A stretch of 53,234 nt of DNA from Dissophora ornata (taxonomy: Eukaryota > Mortierellomycota > Mortierellomycetes > Mortierellales > Mortierellaceae). The position numbers were made by a program, and so were the translations under genes. The notes beneath the pieces were generated by a model. The model saw only the letters and a program-made list of their open reading frames with translations. It searched no databases and was not told the origin of the DNA. This document shows, piece after piece, positions 31,789-43,600 of this stretch (within the stretch, counting starts at the first letter, position 1; every line of letters begins with the position of its first letter). The stretch lies in assembly GCA_025201705.1 (NCBI GenBank), contig MU616701.1, positions 1 to 53,234 on the forward strand, given 5' to 3'.

Positions 31789-33810
31789 AAAAAAATGCAC
31801 AGTTTGCTGTAATGCTATCCGCTTTTGTCATTTAATGTCTAGTTTGTCATAAAAAGCAGCTTCGTTTTTTTTTTTTCTTCTTTTTGGCTCGTGCAACTCT
31901 CGCGTTTCTGGCTAGTTTATAATGTAGATATATATGTCTGTGTGCGTGTAACGTGCTCAAAGACTTTTTCACTGCCAAAAGTAAATGTTTGCAATGATGC
32001 AAAGAAGCGTGAGTAGAGCCGTCTGGGTAAGGATCTAGAGTCATTGACCACATGAGAGATATATCGAAGCATCAGTCCATCAGCATTCTAGTTGATTCAT
32101 TGATGTGCCTGTTTTGATCAAGATCCTATCCTTACAAAGTATTTGAACTTTGGATCTATCAGGGCGGAAAAGATGGTTACAGTTAGCTGTGATGTGCAGA
32201 TTTAAAAGAAACAGACTCTAGTTGAAGCTCGGCGACACCGTTGTAATGACTTGCCTAGATCACCGTTTCTCCATGCCCGAAGCTGCGCAGCAGTGAATAA
32301 TAGCATCGCAGTCGAGTGTAAAAGGCGTTAGATACGAGTCGAAAAGCTCAACAAGGAGTGCAAATGCATCGATCTCGCCTCAATATGGTCCTTCAACCTA
32401 CCAAATGTCCGAGACAGAGTGCAAACCCAGTGATGATAAAGCCCAGCATAAGATGTGCTCCCGATTTGTGAGTGTTGATGATCGAGAAGAGGAGCGTCAG
32501 GGAGACAAACACCAGGACCGTGATCCCTGCACAGAGAAGAGAAGGGAATACAAGTAGGGATAAAATAAGTAGGCCACTTCCAGTGTTAGTTAAAGCCGGC
32601 ATGTTTGCCTGACGTGGCGCTCTTTGATTTGGCACAATGCCAAGACTTTAAGAGATCGTGGCTTGAGATGCTACCTGCTCCTTGCTCAATCATCCGCTCC
32701 TATAGCACGGACCAGGAAATGAAGAAGAGGTAAGTAGAGGATAGAAAAGGCATCCAGCGATGCATAGTGCGAGCTGTTTGCAAAGCGACCCAGCGCCCCA
32801 TGGTGTATCTGGATTGTCTTTTTCAACGTGCTCTTGGCTGAGGAACCGAGGGTCGCCCCTTTGTGTCGTCAGCCAATGATACTAGAGGTGTATGTGAGGC
32901 ACCTGCATCGACAGCATACGACGAGCGACAGGTCCTTCGGGGAGTGCGAGTCATGGTACCTGGTCTGTTGAGCCCAGGAAAAGTACGTCATGCGAGCTCC
33001 AGGACTGAGAGTCGTCGATGGGTGTGTATTCGCTCATGGTGGAGAGTCTGCGAGGGGGGGCTCTGGAGAATGAATGTAAAGAGGAGGGAGGAGGGGCGGA
33101 TGGGGCCGAGGAATGCTAGCGATGGTGAGCAAGAGTGCACACGGGTGGAGCTTTATGGAATCACGTTGCGCTGCCCTACAAGGAAGTCAGGTGCTGCAGA
33201 GGGTAAAATATGACTACGGCCACGACTGACCTGCATTGGACGTGTCTAGTGCAGTAGTATAGTGCTGTGCTGCCGCGTTTGATCGGTGACGGACGCTGCC
33301 CTTGGCGGGAAAAAACAGGCAGGCTAAGGAGGAGCGAGAGGCCACGGCTGCATGCACTCGACGCGTCCACGACGACAGACCAGGTAGTCAGTCCGTCAGT
33401 CAGCCAGTCCGTCAGTCAGCTTTCAGGCACTGACTGGAGCGCTCTGGAAGGTGCAGCAAGGGTGCAAGGAACATCTCGGTGAGATCACCCGGCATTGAAA
33501 ATAGAGAGGTATACGGTCCACCCTCTTTAAAAGTACGCCCGCGTCAAAGGCAGCGACGTGTCCGCTTTCGCATCATCTCCTGCTACACCCAAAGCACAAT
33601 TCACATCATCACGCTCTCTCCATCTCCCTCTTTCGTTCTCTCTCGCTCTCTCGTTCTCTTTTCCTCATCCCTCCCTCGCCTGCCCTAGCTTCTGTGGCCA
33701 TCCTCGGCATCACCCCAGACACTCCCAGCGACTTGCGATCAACCGATCCATCCCCATCCATCTCCCACGCGCCACCACTGTCGTCGCCCCTATCCGACTG
33801 ATACTTCTAC
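31789..33810. other. 2-kb spacer with few features
   Basis: After a T/A-rich 3' region (31860-31885) the stretch shows no gene that I recognise, apart from a possible small membrane-protein frame on the minus strand at 32393-32602. A (GTCA)n-like array lies at 33383-33420 (GTCAGTCCGTCAGTCAGCC). The last 250 bp before the coatomer gene are CT-rich (CTCTCTCGCTCTCTCGTTCTC), as in other leaders of this window. Confidence 0.45.
32393..32602 (-). CDS. Possible small membrane protein or exon
   Basis: From the ATG at 32602 (context AAACATGCC) the frame gives 69 residues with two hydrophobic stretches, GLLILSLLVFPSLLCAGITV running into VLVFVSLTLLFSII, and HLMLGFIITGFALCLGHLV. The composition is that of a transmembrane protein rather than random sequence. 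A polypyrimidine tract ending CTGTGCAG sits inside it (around 32530) and a GTAGGT donor-like site lies at its end, so it may be an exon of a larger gene. No family is recognised. Confidence 0.3.
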   Translation of the reverse strand: MPALTNTGSGLLILSLLVFPSLLCAGITVLVFVSLTLLFSIINTHKSGAHLMLGFIITGFALCLGHLVG

Positions 33811-36800
33811 ATGATGAGTTACTCTAAGAGAGATGAGGACTCTGGTAAGCCTCACCAGCCGCTTGATCATCCTGCTCCTGCCCAAGAAAACATCTTGCTA
33901 GCGAACCCTACTCATTCCCTCCACATCCATCTGCCTCTCTGACGCTGTCTGCCAATGCCTCTCTGCTTCGTCGTCCTCGAATTCAACTCCAATCTATAGG
34001 CAGGATAGGCTACCATCATTACTTTGACAAGACCACCGTGTTGCAAGAGGCACGCGTCTTCAACGAATCGCCAATCAACGCTCGCAAATGCCGTGCCCTC
34101 TTGACAAAGATCCTCTACCTCATCTCGCTGGGAGAGACCTTTGGCACCACCGAGGCCACAGAGTTGTTTTTCAGCGTCACGAAGCTCTTTCAATCCAAAG
34201 ACGTAAGTGAGATTTTTTTTCTGCTGCTGCTTGATTGATGCTTTCTTCTGGTCTTGACGCGCATGCATCTCTCTGGCCTGTCTTTCTTGTAGTCGGCTCT
34301 GCGTCAAATGGTCTATTTGGTTATCAAGGAGCTCTCGACTGTCGCCGAGGATGTCATCATGGTTACTAGCAGTCTGATGAAGGACATGCAGCCCACCTCT
34401 GAGGTCATGTATCGCGCCAATGCCATTCGAGTCCTTCGCAAGATCACGGATGTAAGCCAACCGTATACATGACATGCATGTATGTGTGCGAATATATATC
34501 TATCGCCCCTGCACAATGGGCGCTTACCGGATTGCCCATCTTTTCCTGATCGTTAGGCATCAATGTTGCAAGGATTGGAGCGATTTTTGAAGGCGGCTAT
34601 TGTGGACAAGAACGCAAAGGTGTCCTCGGCTGCCTTAGTCTCGTCCTATCATCTGTATGGCATTGCCCGCGAGGTCGTAAAGCGCTGGGCAAATGAGGCC
34701 CAAGAGGCTATCAACGCTAAACCGCAGTCCGCCGTCTCGGCTGCCACATCCTACGTGACCTCCTTTGGCAATGTACCCCAGACCTACACGGCCGTGTCCA
34801 CTTCCAACATTGTACAGTACCATGCTCTCGGACTTTTGTACGCCATTCGTCAGAAAGATCGCATGGCCGTCTCCAAGTTGGTGCAAAACTACGCTGCAAA
34901 AAGCGGTATGAGCGGATCGGTTCTTCGTTCTCCTTTTGCTCAGTGCCTTTTGGTCCGCTATGCATGCAAGGTGATGGAGGAGGACCCCAGGTAAGAGCCA
35001 TACACTGGTTTTCAAGTCTTTACTCCATTATCTACTTTTATGTTTTGTTTTCATTTTATTTTTTTGTCCTTTCTCAACTGACCGAATAACATTCCCTGAC
35101 ATCCCTAGTTCGACTCGCGCAGTTTATGAATTGTTGGAAGGATGGTTGCGCCACAAGAGCGATATGGTCAGCCTTGAGGCTGCCAAGGCCATTTGCGAGA
35201 TGAAAGATGCCACTGTCAAAGAGCTGTTCCCTGCTGTCACTACCCTTCAAAACTTTTTGTCGTCGGGCAAGCCCAGCATCAAATTTGCCGCCATCCGTGC
35301 TCTGAACAAGCTGGCCATGACTCAACCTACAGCAGTCGCGCCTTGCAATATTGACATGGAAAACATGATCACGGATCAGAACAGGAGCATTTCGACCTTT
35401 GCCATCACCACATTGCTAAAGACTGGAAACGAGGCCTCAGTTGAGCGTCTGATGAAGCAAATCAGCGGATTCATGTCGGAGATCACGGACGAGTCCAAGG
35501 TGTTGGTTGTAGAGGCCGTCGGTTCGCTGTGTATCAAGTTCCCAGCTAAACATCATGTCATGTTGAGCTTCCTGAGCGGCGCCCTCCGCGATGACGGCGG
35601 TTACGACTTCAAGCGTGCCGTTGTCGAGGCCATCTTCAATTTCGTGAAATATATTCCTGAATCCAAGGAGGCAGCTCTCTCGCACCTGTGCGAGATCATT
35701 GAGGATTGCGAGTACTCCAAGCTCTCTGTCAAGATCCTCCATTTGTTAGGAGTTGAAGGGCCCAGGTGCCCCCAGCCCACCAAATACATCCGATACATCT
35801 ACAATCGTGTCATTCTCGAGAATGCGGTTGTCCGCGGTGCTGCTGTGAGCGCCTTGGCCAAGTTCGGAGTCAATGTTGAGGATGAAGCTGTCAAGCAAAG
35901 CGTCAAGGTCCTGTTGAGTCGCTGCTTGGACGATGCAGACGACGAGGTCCGTGATAGAGCCACCATGTACTTGAATGTGATCAAGACAGGCGATGAACAG
36001 GGATATGTGAAAGACGGTAAGTTGGTCACCTTTTGCGTGTTAAAATGAAAAAGATGCCTCATAATGGGCTACAACTCACACCGCTCACGCCCTTCTTTAG
36101 ACTCGACCTATGCTCTTGCCTACCTTGAGCGTCAACTTCTCAACTATGTATCGAACCCAGAGCTCGCCGATGCTCCTTTCGATCTTTCGGCTGTTCCAAA
36201 GATTTCACGACAGGAGGAGCAAGAATCCAGGGGCGCACATGAGCAGGCAGGCGCCATTCAGAGCCTTGGTAGCAGCATCGCACCTCCTCACTCTGGCAGT
36301 GCCTCCAATGGAGCGGGTGCAAGACCTGCCGTCTCGACAACGCCATCTCTTGACCAGCAGGCAGTCTATGCACAGGCACTGGCGGAAGTCTCCGAATTCG
36401 CATCGTTTGGACCATTGTTCAAGTCGACTGCCAAGCCTGTTGAGCTCACTGAATCTGAGACGGAGTACGTTGTCACCTGCGTGAAGCACGTCTTTGCTCA
36501 CCACGTTGTCTTCCAGGTATTGTGCCACTCTGTTTATGCATGTGCAACGATCGCTCTATTGTCTGCAATGACAGCTCCCTACATAGTGAATCTCACACTT
36601 TATTAACGTTTCTTCCGGAATAGTTCAACATTAAGAACACGTTGAACGATAGCGTACTGGAAGATGTGAATGTGCTGATGACACCAGATAATGACGAGGT
36701 ATCCTTGGTGGAAAGAGTGTTGATCCCAGCTCCTCAGCTGGTTTACGACGTTCCTGGAGTAGCATATGTCGCCTTTGAGAGGACAATCCTGGAGGAATAC

Positions 36801-37375
36801 CCCGAATGTAAGAGGGTGGACGTGAAATGATCTTCACTCTTGATGGTATCATGCGAGTTATCTGTTATCTGACCACATTCTCTCTCTCTTCTATCGTTTC
36901 GCTCGCCATAGGTACATTCACGAACGAGCTCAAGTTCATTGTCAAGGATTGCGATCCCCAGACAGGAGAGCCGGACGAGGAAGGATTCGAGGATGATTAT
37001 CAAGTTGAGGAGGTGTCGCTGGCGATTGCCGATTTTGTCTTGCCATCATACATCCCTAGCTTTAACAAGGCTTGGGAGGAGTTGGGCATTGATTACGAAG
37101 TTGTCGAAACATTGGCTTTAACAACCTCACCAGGACTTCAGGATGCGTGCCGTGACCTAATTGCGCTCTTGGGCATGCAGGCACTGGAGAATACAGGCAC
37201 TGTCCAAGGATCGAATGTTCATACCATGACTTTGTCTGGTATCTTTATCGGCGGTATCCGTGTCCTGGCCCGCTGCCGCATGACATACGACTCTGCAACT
37301 GGCGTGACGCTGCAACTGGCGATCCGTTCGGCCAACGAGGAGGTCAGCCAGATCCTGATTGGGGCCATTGCCTAA
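33811..37375 (+). CDS. SEC21: Coatomer subunit gamma (gamma-COP)
   Basis: Eight exons are 33811-33844, 34000-34202, 34293-34451, 34557-34990, 35109-36016, 36101-36516, 36624-36807 and 36912-37375, giving 933 aa; phases agree throughout. Two adjacent ATGs (33811 and 33814) are possible starts. The N-terminal HEAT-like solenoid is clear ([71 protein letters not shown]-type helices in exon 5). The appendage domain follows a Ser/Ala-rich hinge ([55 protein letters not shown]). Gamma-COP is part of the COPI coat that returns cargo from Golgi to ER. An AATAAA follows about 150 bp after the stop. Confidence 0.97.
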
Positions 37376-38182
37376 GTTGATGAAGGTTGATGAAACCCAT
37401 AGGCATGGTAGGAGGGTAGGAGAATGTTATATTTTTTTCGGCGATTCACCTCCATCGCCTCCGCATTGCTGTCTTGGTATTAGCTTCTAGATCTTTTTTT
37501 TTTTAAGAAAAAAAAAAAAAGAAAAAAATAAACAATCAACTTTAGTACTCGTGTGCAATTCTGTAAAAGAACCAGAAGTGAGTGATGATCTATCCTGCTC
37601 AACCTCGACGGCCCGCTTCTCTTCAGTCTTGCTTGCTTCAAATACTGTTGAACGACTGAAACCACATGGCAGGGCAGGCATCAACTACCGCTGGGCTCGA
37701 GCTCGAGTCGTTTTCTTTTTGAAGGATTCCTGGGTGTGGAGCAAAGTAGGATAGGCGTAATGTTTAAAATTAAAAAGTATATATTTCTCTGCATGTGTAT
37801 GCCGATGAATTACCCAAGCAAACATGCATGGATCTGCTGATGCTCCGCCGTCTGAACGAGCGGCCTTATTTTTTTTTTTTTACATCGTTTGTCATTCCCC
37901 GCTCGTTGAGACCAACGACGCAGCACGCAGCAACAGAGGATTGTCGTCAAACTGCCCCTTAATCGCGCCCCATCCGCAGGCCCTTGCATTTAATGGTTGC
38001 AGTAACGTCCGTGAACGTCAGAGTGCAGCGGATCTCCTCTTTTGCTCTTCTCCACAACTCAAAATAAACCGCTCAATTCTCATTTCCCCTCCATTGCAGC
38101 GCCATCAGCACTGTGCACATCCCATCCAATCCACCTTCGAAGCAAACAAAGATTCAGCCCGATTCAGCCTCCCTAGCGCAAC
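37376..38182. promoter_or_regulatory. Intergenic region coatomer gamma to SPX-RING
   Basis: A poly-T/poly-A pair (37494-37530) and AATAAA at 37527-37532 mark the upstream 3' end. A second T-run lies at 37867-37881. The last 150 bp before the SPX-RING ATG are C-rich without a TATA box. No CACGTG (a Pho4-type site expected for a phosphate gene) was found here. Confidence 0.45.
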
Positions 38183-40487
38183 ATGAAGTTCGGCAAGGCT
38201 CTTGAGACCAACGCAGAGGCCATGCCTGAAGGATGGCGCCCCTATGTAATCCAGTACAAGGCCCTGAAAAAAAAGATCAACGCCATTGTCAAAGAGCTCG
38301 ACGACCGCGGGCTACCCTCCCCCATCATCAAAAGCCTTCTCTCGCAGTCTATGGCTGGAGACATGCATCGTCTCGAGTACTCCTTCGATGGTAAGACACA
38401 TCCCTTCCTTACCCCCCCCAACTCTTTTTGAATTGGTTGTGAATGCTGGCTGACTCTTCTTCTACTCTTTCTTTTCTGCTCTTTGTTTGTTTCTGCCTCT
38501 CCCTCCCTCTCTCCCTCTCCCTCCCTCTCCCCCCTCTTTCTCTGCCTGTCCCTCCCACGCTCTTTTTTTTCACTTTCTCCCCCTCCCTCTGCACGGCCTC
38601 CTTGCCTTCTCTCTCTTTTCCTCTCATACCCTCTCCACAGAGGACAAAGAACATCTCAAGACATGCATCAAGGTTGTGATTGACGATCTCGATCTTGGTC
38701 CCGACGATGCAAATGCATTCGGCCCCGTACAGCTCTCACAAGAGGAGCAGATCTCGAAGCTGTTTGCGCACGAACTCCACTTTCTTAATTCGTCAGCCTC
38801 ATCGTCTTCGAGCGATTTGCAGGAGCAGCTACCGGTCCGCGACGATCAAGAAGGGACTGTGAGCCTAGAAGACCTTTTGGACGATGCGACTACGATCTCA
38901 GAGGCATCCGAGGATGTCTCAGCTTTCGAGGAGGAGGCTGCAGAGGAGGACATTGTACACCACGCGACCTCGTCTGCCCTGGATGCAGATGCAGGAGCAG
39001 CCCGGGATACAATGCACGGGCCCGTTTCAGGCACATCTGAATCATCTCCCCTTTCCCTCACGAGACCACTTGTCCCCTCTCCACTGCAGCAGGAATTGCT
39101 GCCCAACTCACAACCGCCGCAAGCTCCCATGGAAACACTCGTCACTCCGGGCGTCATCCGCGAGCATGAGTCGACTGCAGAAGATTCCGACAAGCGGAGC
39201 CATACCCCACATGGAGGATCTCATCCAAGCAGCTCCAAGTTTCTCACGACAGAGGAAGATGGCAAAAGGTATGGCGTCATTATTACCCGCGGAAATGGTG
39301 GAAAATACCCTCAGGCTACTAACGGCCGTATGTTTGATCATCTTTTTAGAGTCCTAGTCATCGAACTAACCGCAGACACGGCGTTTTTCGATCAACTGGG
39401 CGACGAGATCTCGCAGCTCAGCAAATTGCAACTGGCCAATAAGCACAAGTTCGAGTCCAAAGTCGAGGATCTCGGTAAAATCTTGACCGTGGTTTCATCA
39501 CCAAACAACAAGGACATGTACACATGGCGAGAGATTCTCAGGGTGTACCTGGACGCGCAGGTCTTTGTCGGCGATCAGGAGTCTGACAGATCGACACGTT
39601 CGTCGGAAAAGGCTCAGAAGCAACTCCAGTGGTTCCTGACGGAGATGGATCGTAGCAAGCTTGTTCACAAATTTAAGCAACCGAAATCCAAGATTGCATT
39701 CAACACTTTCTTCCAGCTGAACTCGGAGCTCATCACGATGAAGCAGTTTAGAGAATTGAACCAAATGGCCATGACCAAGATTCTCAAAAAGCATGATAAG
39801 CGGACCAACTTGACGTATGTCTCTTAGTCATTGTGCCCGTGGTTGTATCCCATTTCACAAGGGGTTTCTTGACATGAAGTTGTGCTCACAATATTTTCGT
39901 TCTATGACCATAGCGCAAGTTCCGGCTTCCCGAAGCATCTCCAGAACGAGCCATTCTACAGCGACAACATTTCGAAATCTCTTACATATACGATTGGAAA
40001 CCAGCTGGTTTCGATCATTCCTCAGCCGGATGACTATGCTTGTCCCATTTGCATGTGTACGTATACTAATCTGTACAGATACTCGTCCAGATGATCGCAA
40101 GAATCGCTAATTAGAGTTCCAGTTCTGGTATGCTTGTTCTGATCTCTGACCTTTTTTGAAATTCGATACTTTTGTCCTGGTGAGTTAGCCGTGGCATGGA
40201 AACCGATCCGACTGAGATGCAAGCACATGTTCTGCGTCCGCTGTCTGATCAAGGCTCAGCGCAAGAACATGATCCACTGTCCTGTTTGTCGACAACCAAA
40301 CTCTGTAAGCGACGCAGATGCCAGCAATCTGGATGTGTCCATGATGAACTTTATGAAGCTCTACTTTCCAAAGGAGATCAAGGAGAAGCGCAAAGAGTCG
40401 AATCGAGAGCAGGCAGCGGAGGAGATGGAGGCTTTCACGGGTCAACGGTGGTCAGAGGTGCCAGACTCGGCTTGTGTCATTATGTAA
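38183..40487 (+). CDS. SPX-RING E3 ubiquitin ligase with C-terminal CaaX box
   Basis: Four exons are 38183-38390, 38641-39814, 39914-40056 and 40189-40487, giving 607 aa. The SPX domain starts at MKFGKALETNAEAMPEGWRPYVIQYKALKK and ends near KILKKHDKRTNLT, the Lys-rich inositol-pyrophosphate-binding helix. A long acidic Ser-rich insertion (about residues 105-255) interrupts it. The RING finger is C3HC4: Cys 504, 507, 519, His 521, Cys 524, 527, 539, 542. The last four residues are CVIM, a CaaX motif whose final Met favours farnesyl transfer. SPX-RING proteins in fungi ubiquitinate phosphate-transport or homeostasis targets. Intron 1 contains a 170-bp CT tract. Function is inferred from domains. 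Confidence 0.92.
38470..38640. repeat. CT-rich tract within SPX-RING intron 1
   Basis: Long runs of CTCCCTCTCC and TTTCTC fill the 3' half of the intron up to the CCACAG acceptor. It is an extended polypyrimidine tract, much longer than a splice acceptor needs. It creates a false open frame that runs into exon 2. Confidence 0.8.
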
Positions 40488-40497
40488 TCCCTATACC

Positions 40498-40526
40498 ACT
40501 ATAATCACTATAATCACTATAATAAA
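40498..40526 (+). terminator. SPX-RING 3' end with tandem ACTATAATC and AATAAA
   Basis: Three tandem ACTATAATC-like 9-mers run directly into AATAAA (40521-40526), just 34 bp after the stop codon. TA-rich efficiency-like elements plus a positioning signal suggest the cleavage region. The convergent helicase stop is at 40635. Confidence 0.6.
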
Positions 40527-40634
40527 AACAAAGCCATTTTCACTGCTTGCGCTTGTTCATAAGAAACCATTTTTTCAGCTCGGTATCATTTTATAACTCT
40601 GCGGTCAACTTTGATTATCTCATGATTATTTCAT

Positions 40635-43600
40635 TCAAAACCAACTTTGTTGGCTGCCGCCCGTGCCATGTCCCGCATTTGTCGTCCACATCTCCCGGGG
40701 ATCTTGGCTCTGCTGTATGAAGGGCGGTGGGGCGGGATACGATGGGTGAGGATGATGATGCGGATGATGCGGATGATGTTGCTGTTGGTGAGATGGGTGG
40801 TGACCAGAATGATTGCTGTTGTAGCCGTATGATGCAGATGAATATCCGGCACGGCTTCCTGGTCGACTATTGTTGTTGCTGTGGCTACCTGCGGGGTAGT
40901 AAAAGGGCTGATGCTGCGAGGGATGGCCAGAGTGATGATCCATGGCAGAACTGCGGCCACTGTTATTCCCACTCCCATAGCCGCTGTTGTATCCACTTCC
41001 TCCGCCATTGTAGTACGATGACGAATGATGAGAGGACGAGTGCGATTGGTGACCATGGTACTGCTGATTGTTGCCCGCCGTCATCTCCTCATCAGAGTTT
41101 TGTAGGAGCTCAACCACGCCTTCCACTAATCGCACCATCGCAGACTGGTCCAGCCAGTCCTTGCCCGACTCGAGCGCCTGGCTCAGTAGGCCATCCATGT
41201 CCAGGCCGTTGTCGACGCCTCCGCTCGAGCCCAGGTCCAATCCAACACCGTAGTAACCCAGCTGGGGCGAGGGTGTCGATCGGCTACTATCATTGTATCC
41301 ATTGTGGCCGTTGCCATTCTTGAACTGCTGTAGGTCATGATGGTTGCGGCCCTTTTGCAAATGGCTATTGCGGCTCTTGTGGTCTAGAATCAAAAACATC
41401 TTTTCAAACCCGTCCGTCATCATTTCCCGCAGAGACTTCAGAGTCCGGATCGTCCTCTCCGATCCGTTAAATTTCCACCATCCATCGACAACTAGCTGAT
41501 TGTACCCGACAGTCTCGACATCATTCTCGCCTGCAAAGAGAAGGATCGATATTGGATCCAGCCAGGTCGTGTTCCTTAAAAAGATCTGGGTCTCTCCAGT
41601 CCTGACCTTTGTTGAAAAGGCGTAGACCGAGCCTGGCTCAGGCACTTGGTCAGGATACAGCATTTTCTCGCCCCTCATTGAATTCACCGACCCTGGATGA
41701 ACGATACATGTGTTGTCGTGGCGAGTGCGATGGATCTTCTTGCTGGTTTTGTACGAGATATTGGGAAACACCCCTGCACATATCATGGCCCGTAGAAGTG
41801 GGGTACAGTTCGAGTTCTTGTTGTACTCTGTTGGACCCATTTCAAACGACGACGCCTGTTGTTGGCGCATCTGATATGTCATCGTTGGCACAACGCCAGC
41901 CTTCTCCAGTAATCCGAGCAACTGCGTTTTCGCACGCTTTACGTTCTCCAGTGCTTGCCGGCTTAAAAAATTTTGATCCGTAAAATTGAAGGAGGCTCTG
42001 CTGGGGTCCCCGCGCTCACCAGTCCGCTCCATCTGAGTGGTTGCCTGGCTCAAGACATCATTCCACGCATTGTATGCGTTCATCATAGCCAAGTGGTCGC
42101 TGTTCAGGTCCTTTGCCCATTTCATTTTAGCGCGGTCCGCCTGTGTTGACATCAAGATCAGTGTCGTGGTTAATGATCGAGAGGTTGTTGTTTCTTCCAT
42201 TTTTAACGATACTAAGATGGCAGCAACAATGAACTTTTCCTTCATTTTTAACGCTTTAAGCCAACAGTATAGCATACCTGTTCCTTCTTCATTAAAGGCG
42301 ACACAAAGACATCCTTTGTGCCAAGAGATGCACATAGAGTCAGCACTGGATCCAGACAGCGGAAGACACAGCTTAGGATCAAACAGCGGCCAAAGCTGGG
42401 TTCGACCGGCAGTGTTGCCAGAACCCTTCCCAGTGGTGTCAGATTTTCGTTCCGATCCAATGCTCCTAGGGACGTCAATTGGGTCAGTGCATCCGAAACA
42501 CTGAGCTGGTCTGGAGGCTGGATAGCTTCTCCTAGAACATTGGCGATTTTTGTTGAGCTATCGACGGATTTAATGTGCAAACATATCTCCTGCAAATCCG
42601 AACGGAGCATTTCTGGGACAGAAAACGCATCCAGCAGCTCGCGCCGCTGCTGAGACATCATGCAATAATACTGGCCATCTCGGACACGACCAGCACGTCC
42701 AGCTCTTTGCTTCAGACTTGAGGCACTGATCCATGTGGGTAAAAGCGTTGTCATCCTCTTGGTCGGATCGTAGTTTGTCTCCTTGACCTTGGCGCTATCC
42801 ACCACATGAACCACGTCCTGGATCGTGATACTTGTCTCTGCAATGTTGGTGGCTAGAATGATCTTTCGCATGCCCGAGTCTGGGAGTGGCTCAAATACCT
42901 CCTGCTGAGAAATGGATGGCAGAGTTGAGTGGAGCATGTGTATCCTGAATTTGCTCGTGTCATTGTAGTCGACGCCAAGGGGGCTCGTGTTCAAGAGCTG
43001 ACGATGGACTTCTTGCATGTCTTCCCAACCAGAGAGGAAACAGAGGATAGCCCCGGTAGGATCACTGGTCTTGACAATATGAGAAATGGTCATTGCGATC
43101 AGGTACGCCGGGATCTCTGCATCTAGGATCTCGTCGCGAGGCATTCTAGAGACACTCCTGGCTTGCTCTAGGACAGTCTCTGCATAGTCGAGTTCGCTGT
43201 CATCCACATCATCCTCCTCGTCATCGCTGTCGTACTGCCTGGCTAATGTAGAGGGTTTCGCCGCATGGTGAGGCTGTGGAGGTCCGACTGGCATGATAGT
43301 CATCTCTCGTTGAATATACTTATTTGTCTGTTCGTGTCTGGAGAATGGTCCCATGGCTGACGGAGGGTTCTGCTGATACATAGCGTCCAAAAGATCGTTG
43401 AGGAAGTATTGCTTGACAGGGAAAGTTCTTCCCGGCACAGAAATAGAGGGACACTGACCGCCCTTGAAGCCCTCGCCAAAGTAGGATGCAAACAGGCCGG
43501 TGTCGATGGTGGCACTCATCAGGATGAGTTTGACCACTGGGAGTCCCTTAACCCGACGCTCACGTTGCATTTGCCTCAACAGAACTAACAAGAAATCGGT

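Noticed and set aside
33383..33420. GTCA-type array as a regulatory repeat
   Set aside because: It is a short imperfect tetranucleotide repeat like the one in SIP5 intron 1, with no link to a gene function.
38487..38640. Open frame of Pro/Ser/Leu-rich residues joined to SPX-RING exon 2
   Set aside because: It is the CT tract of intron 1. The donor at 38391 and the CCACAG acceptor restore a continuous SPX domain.
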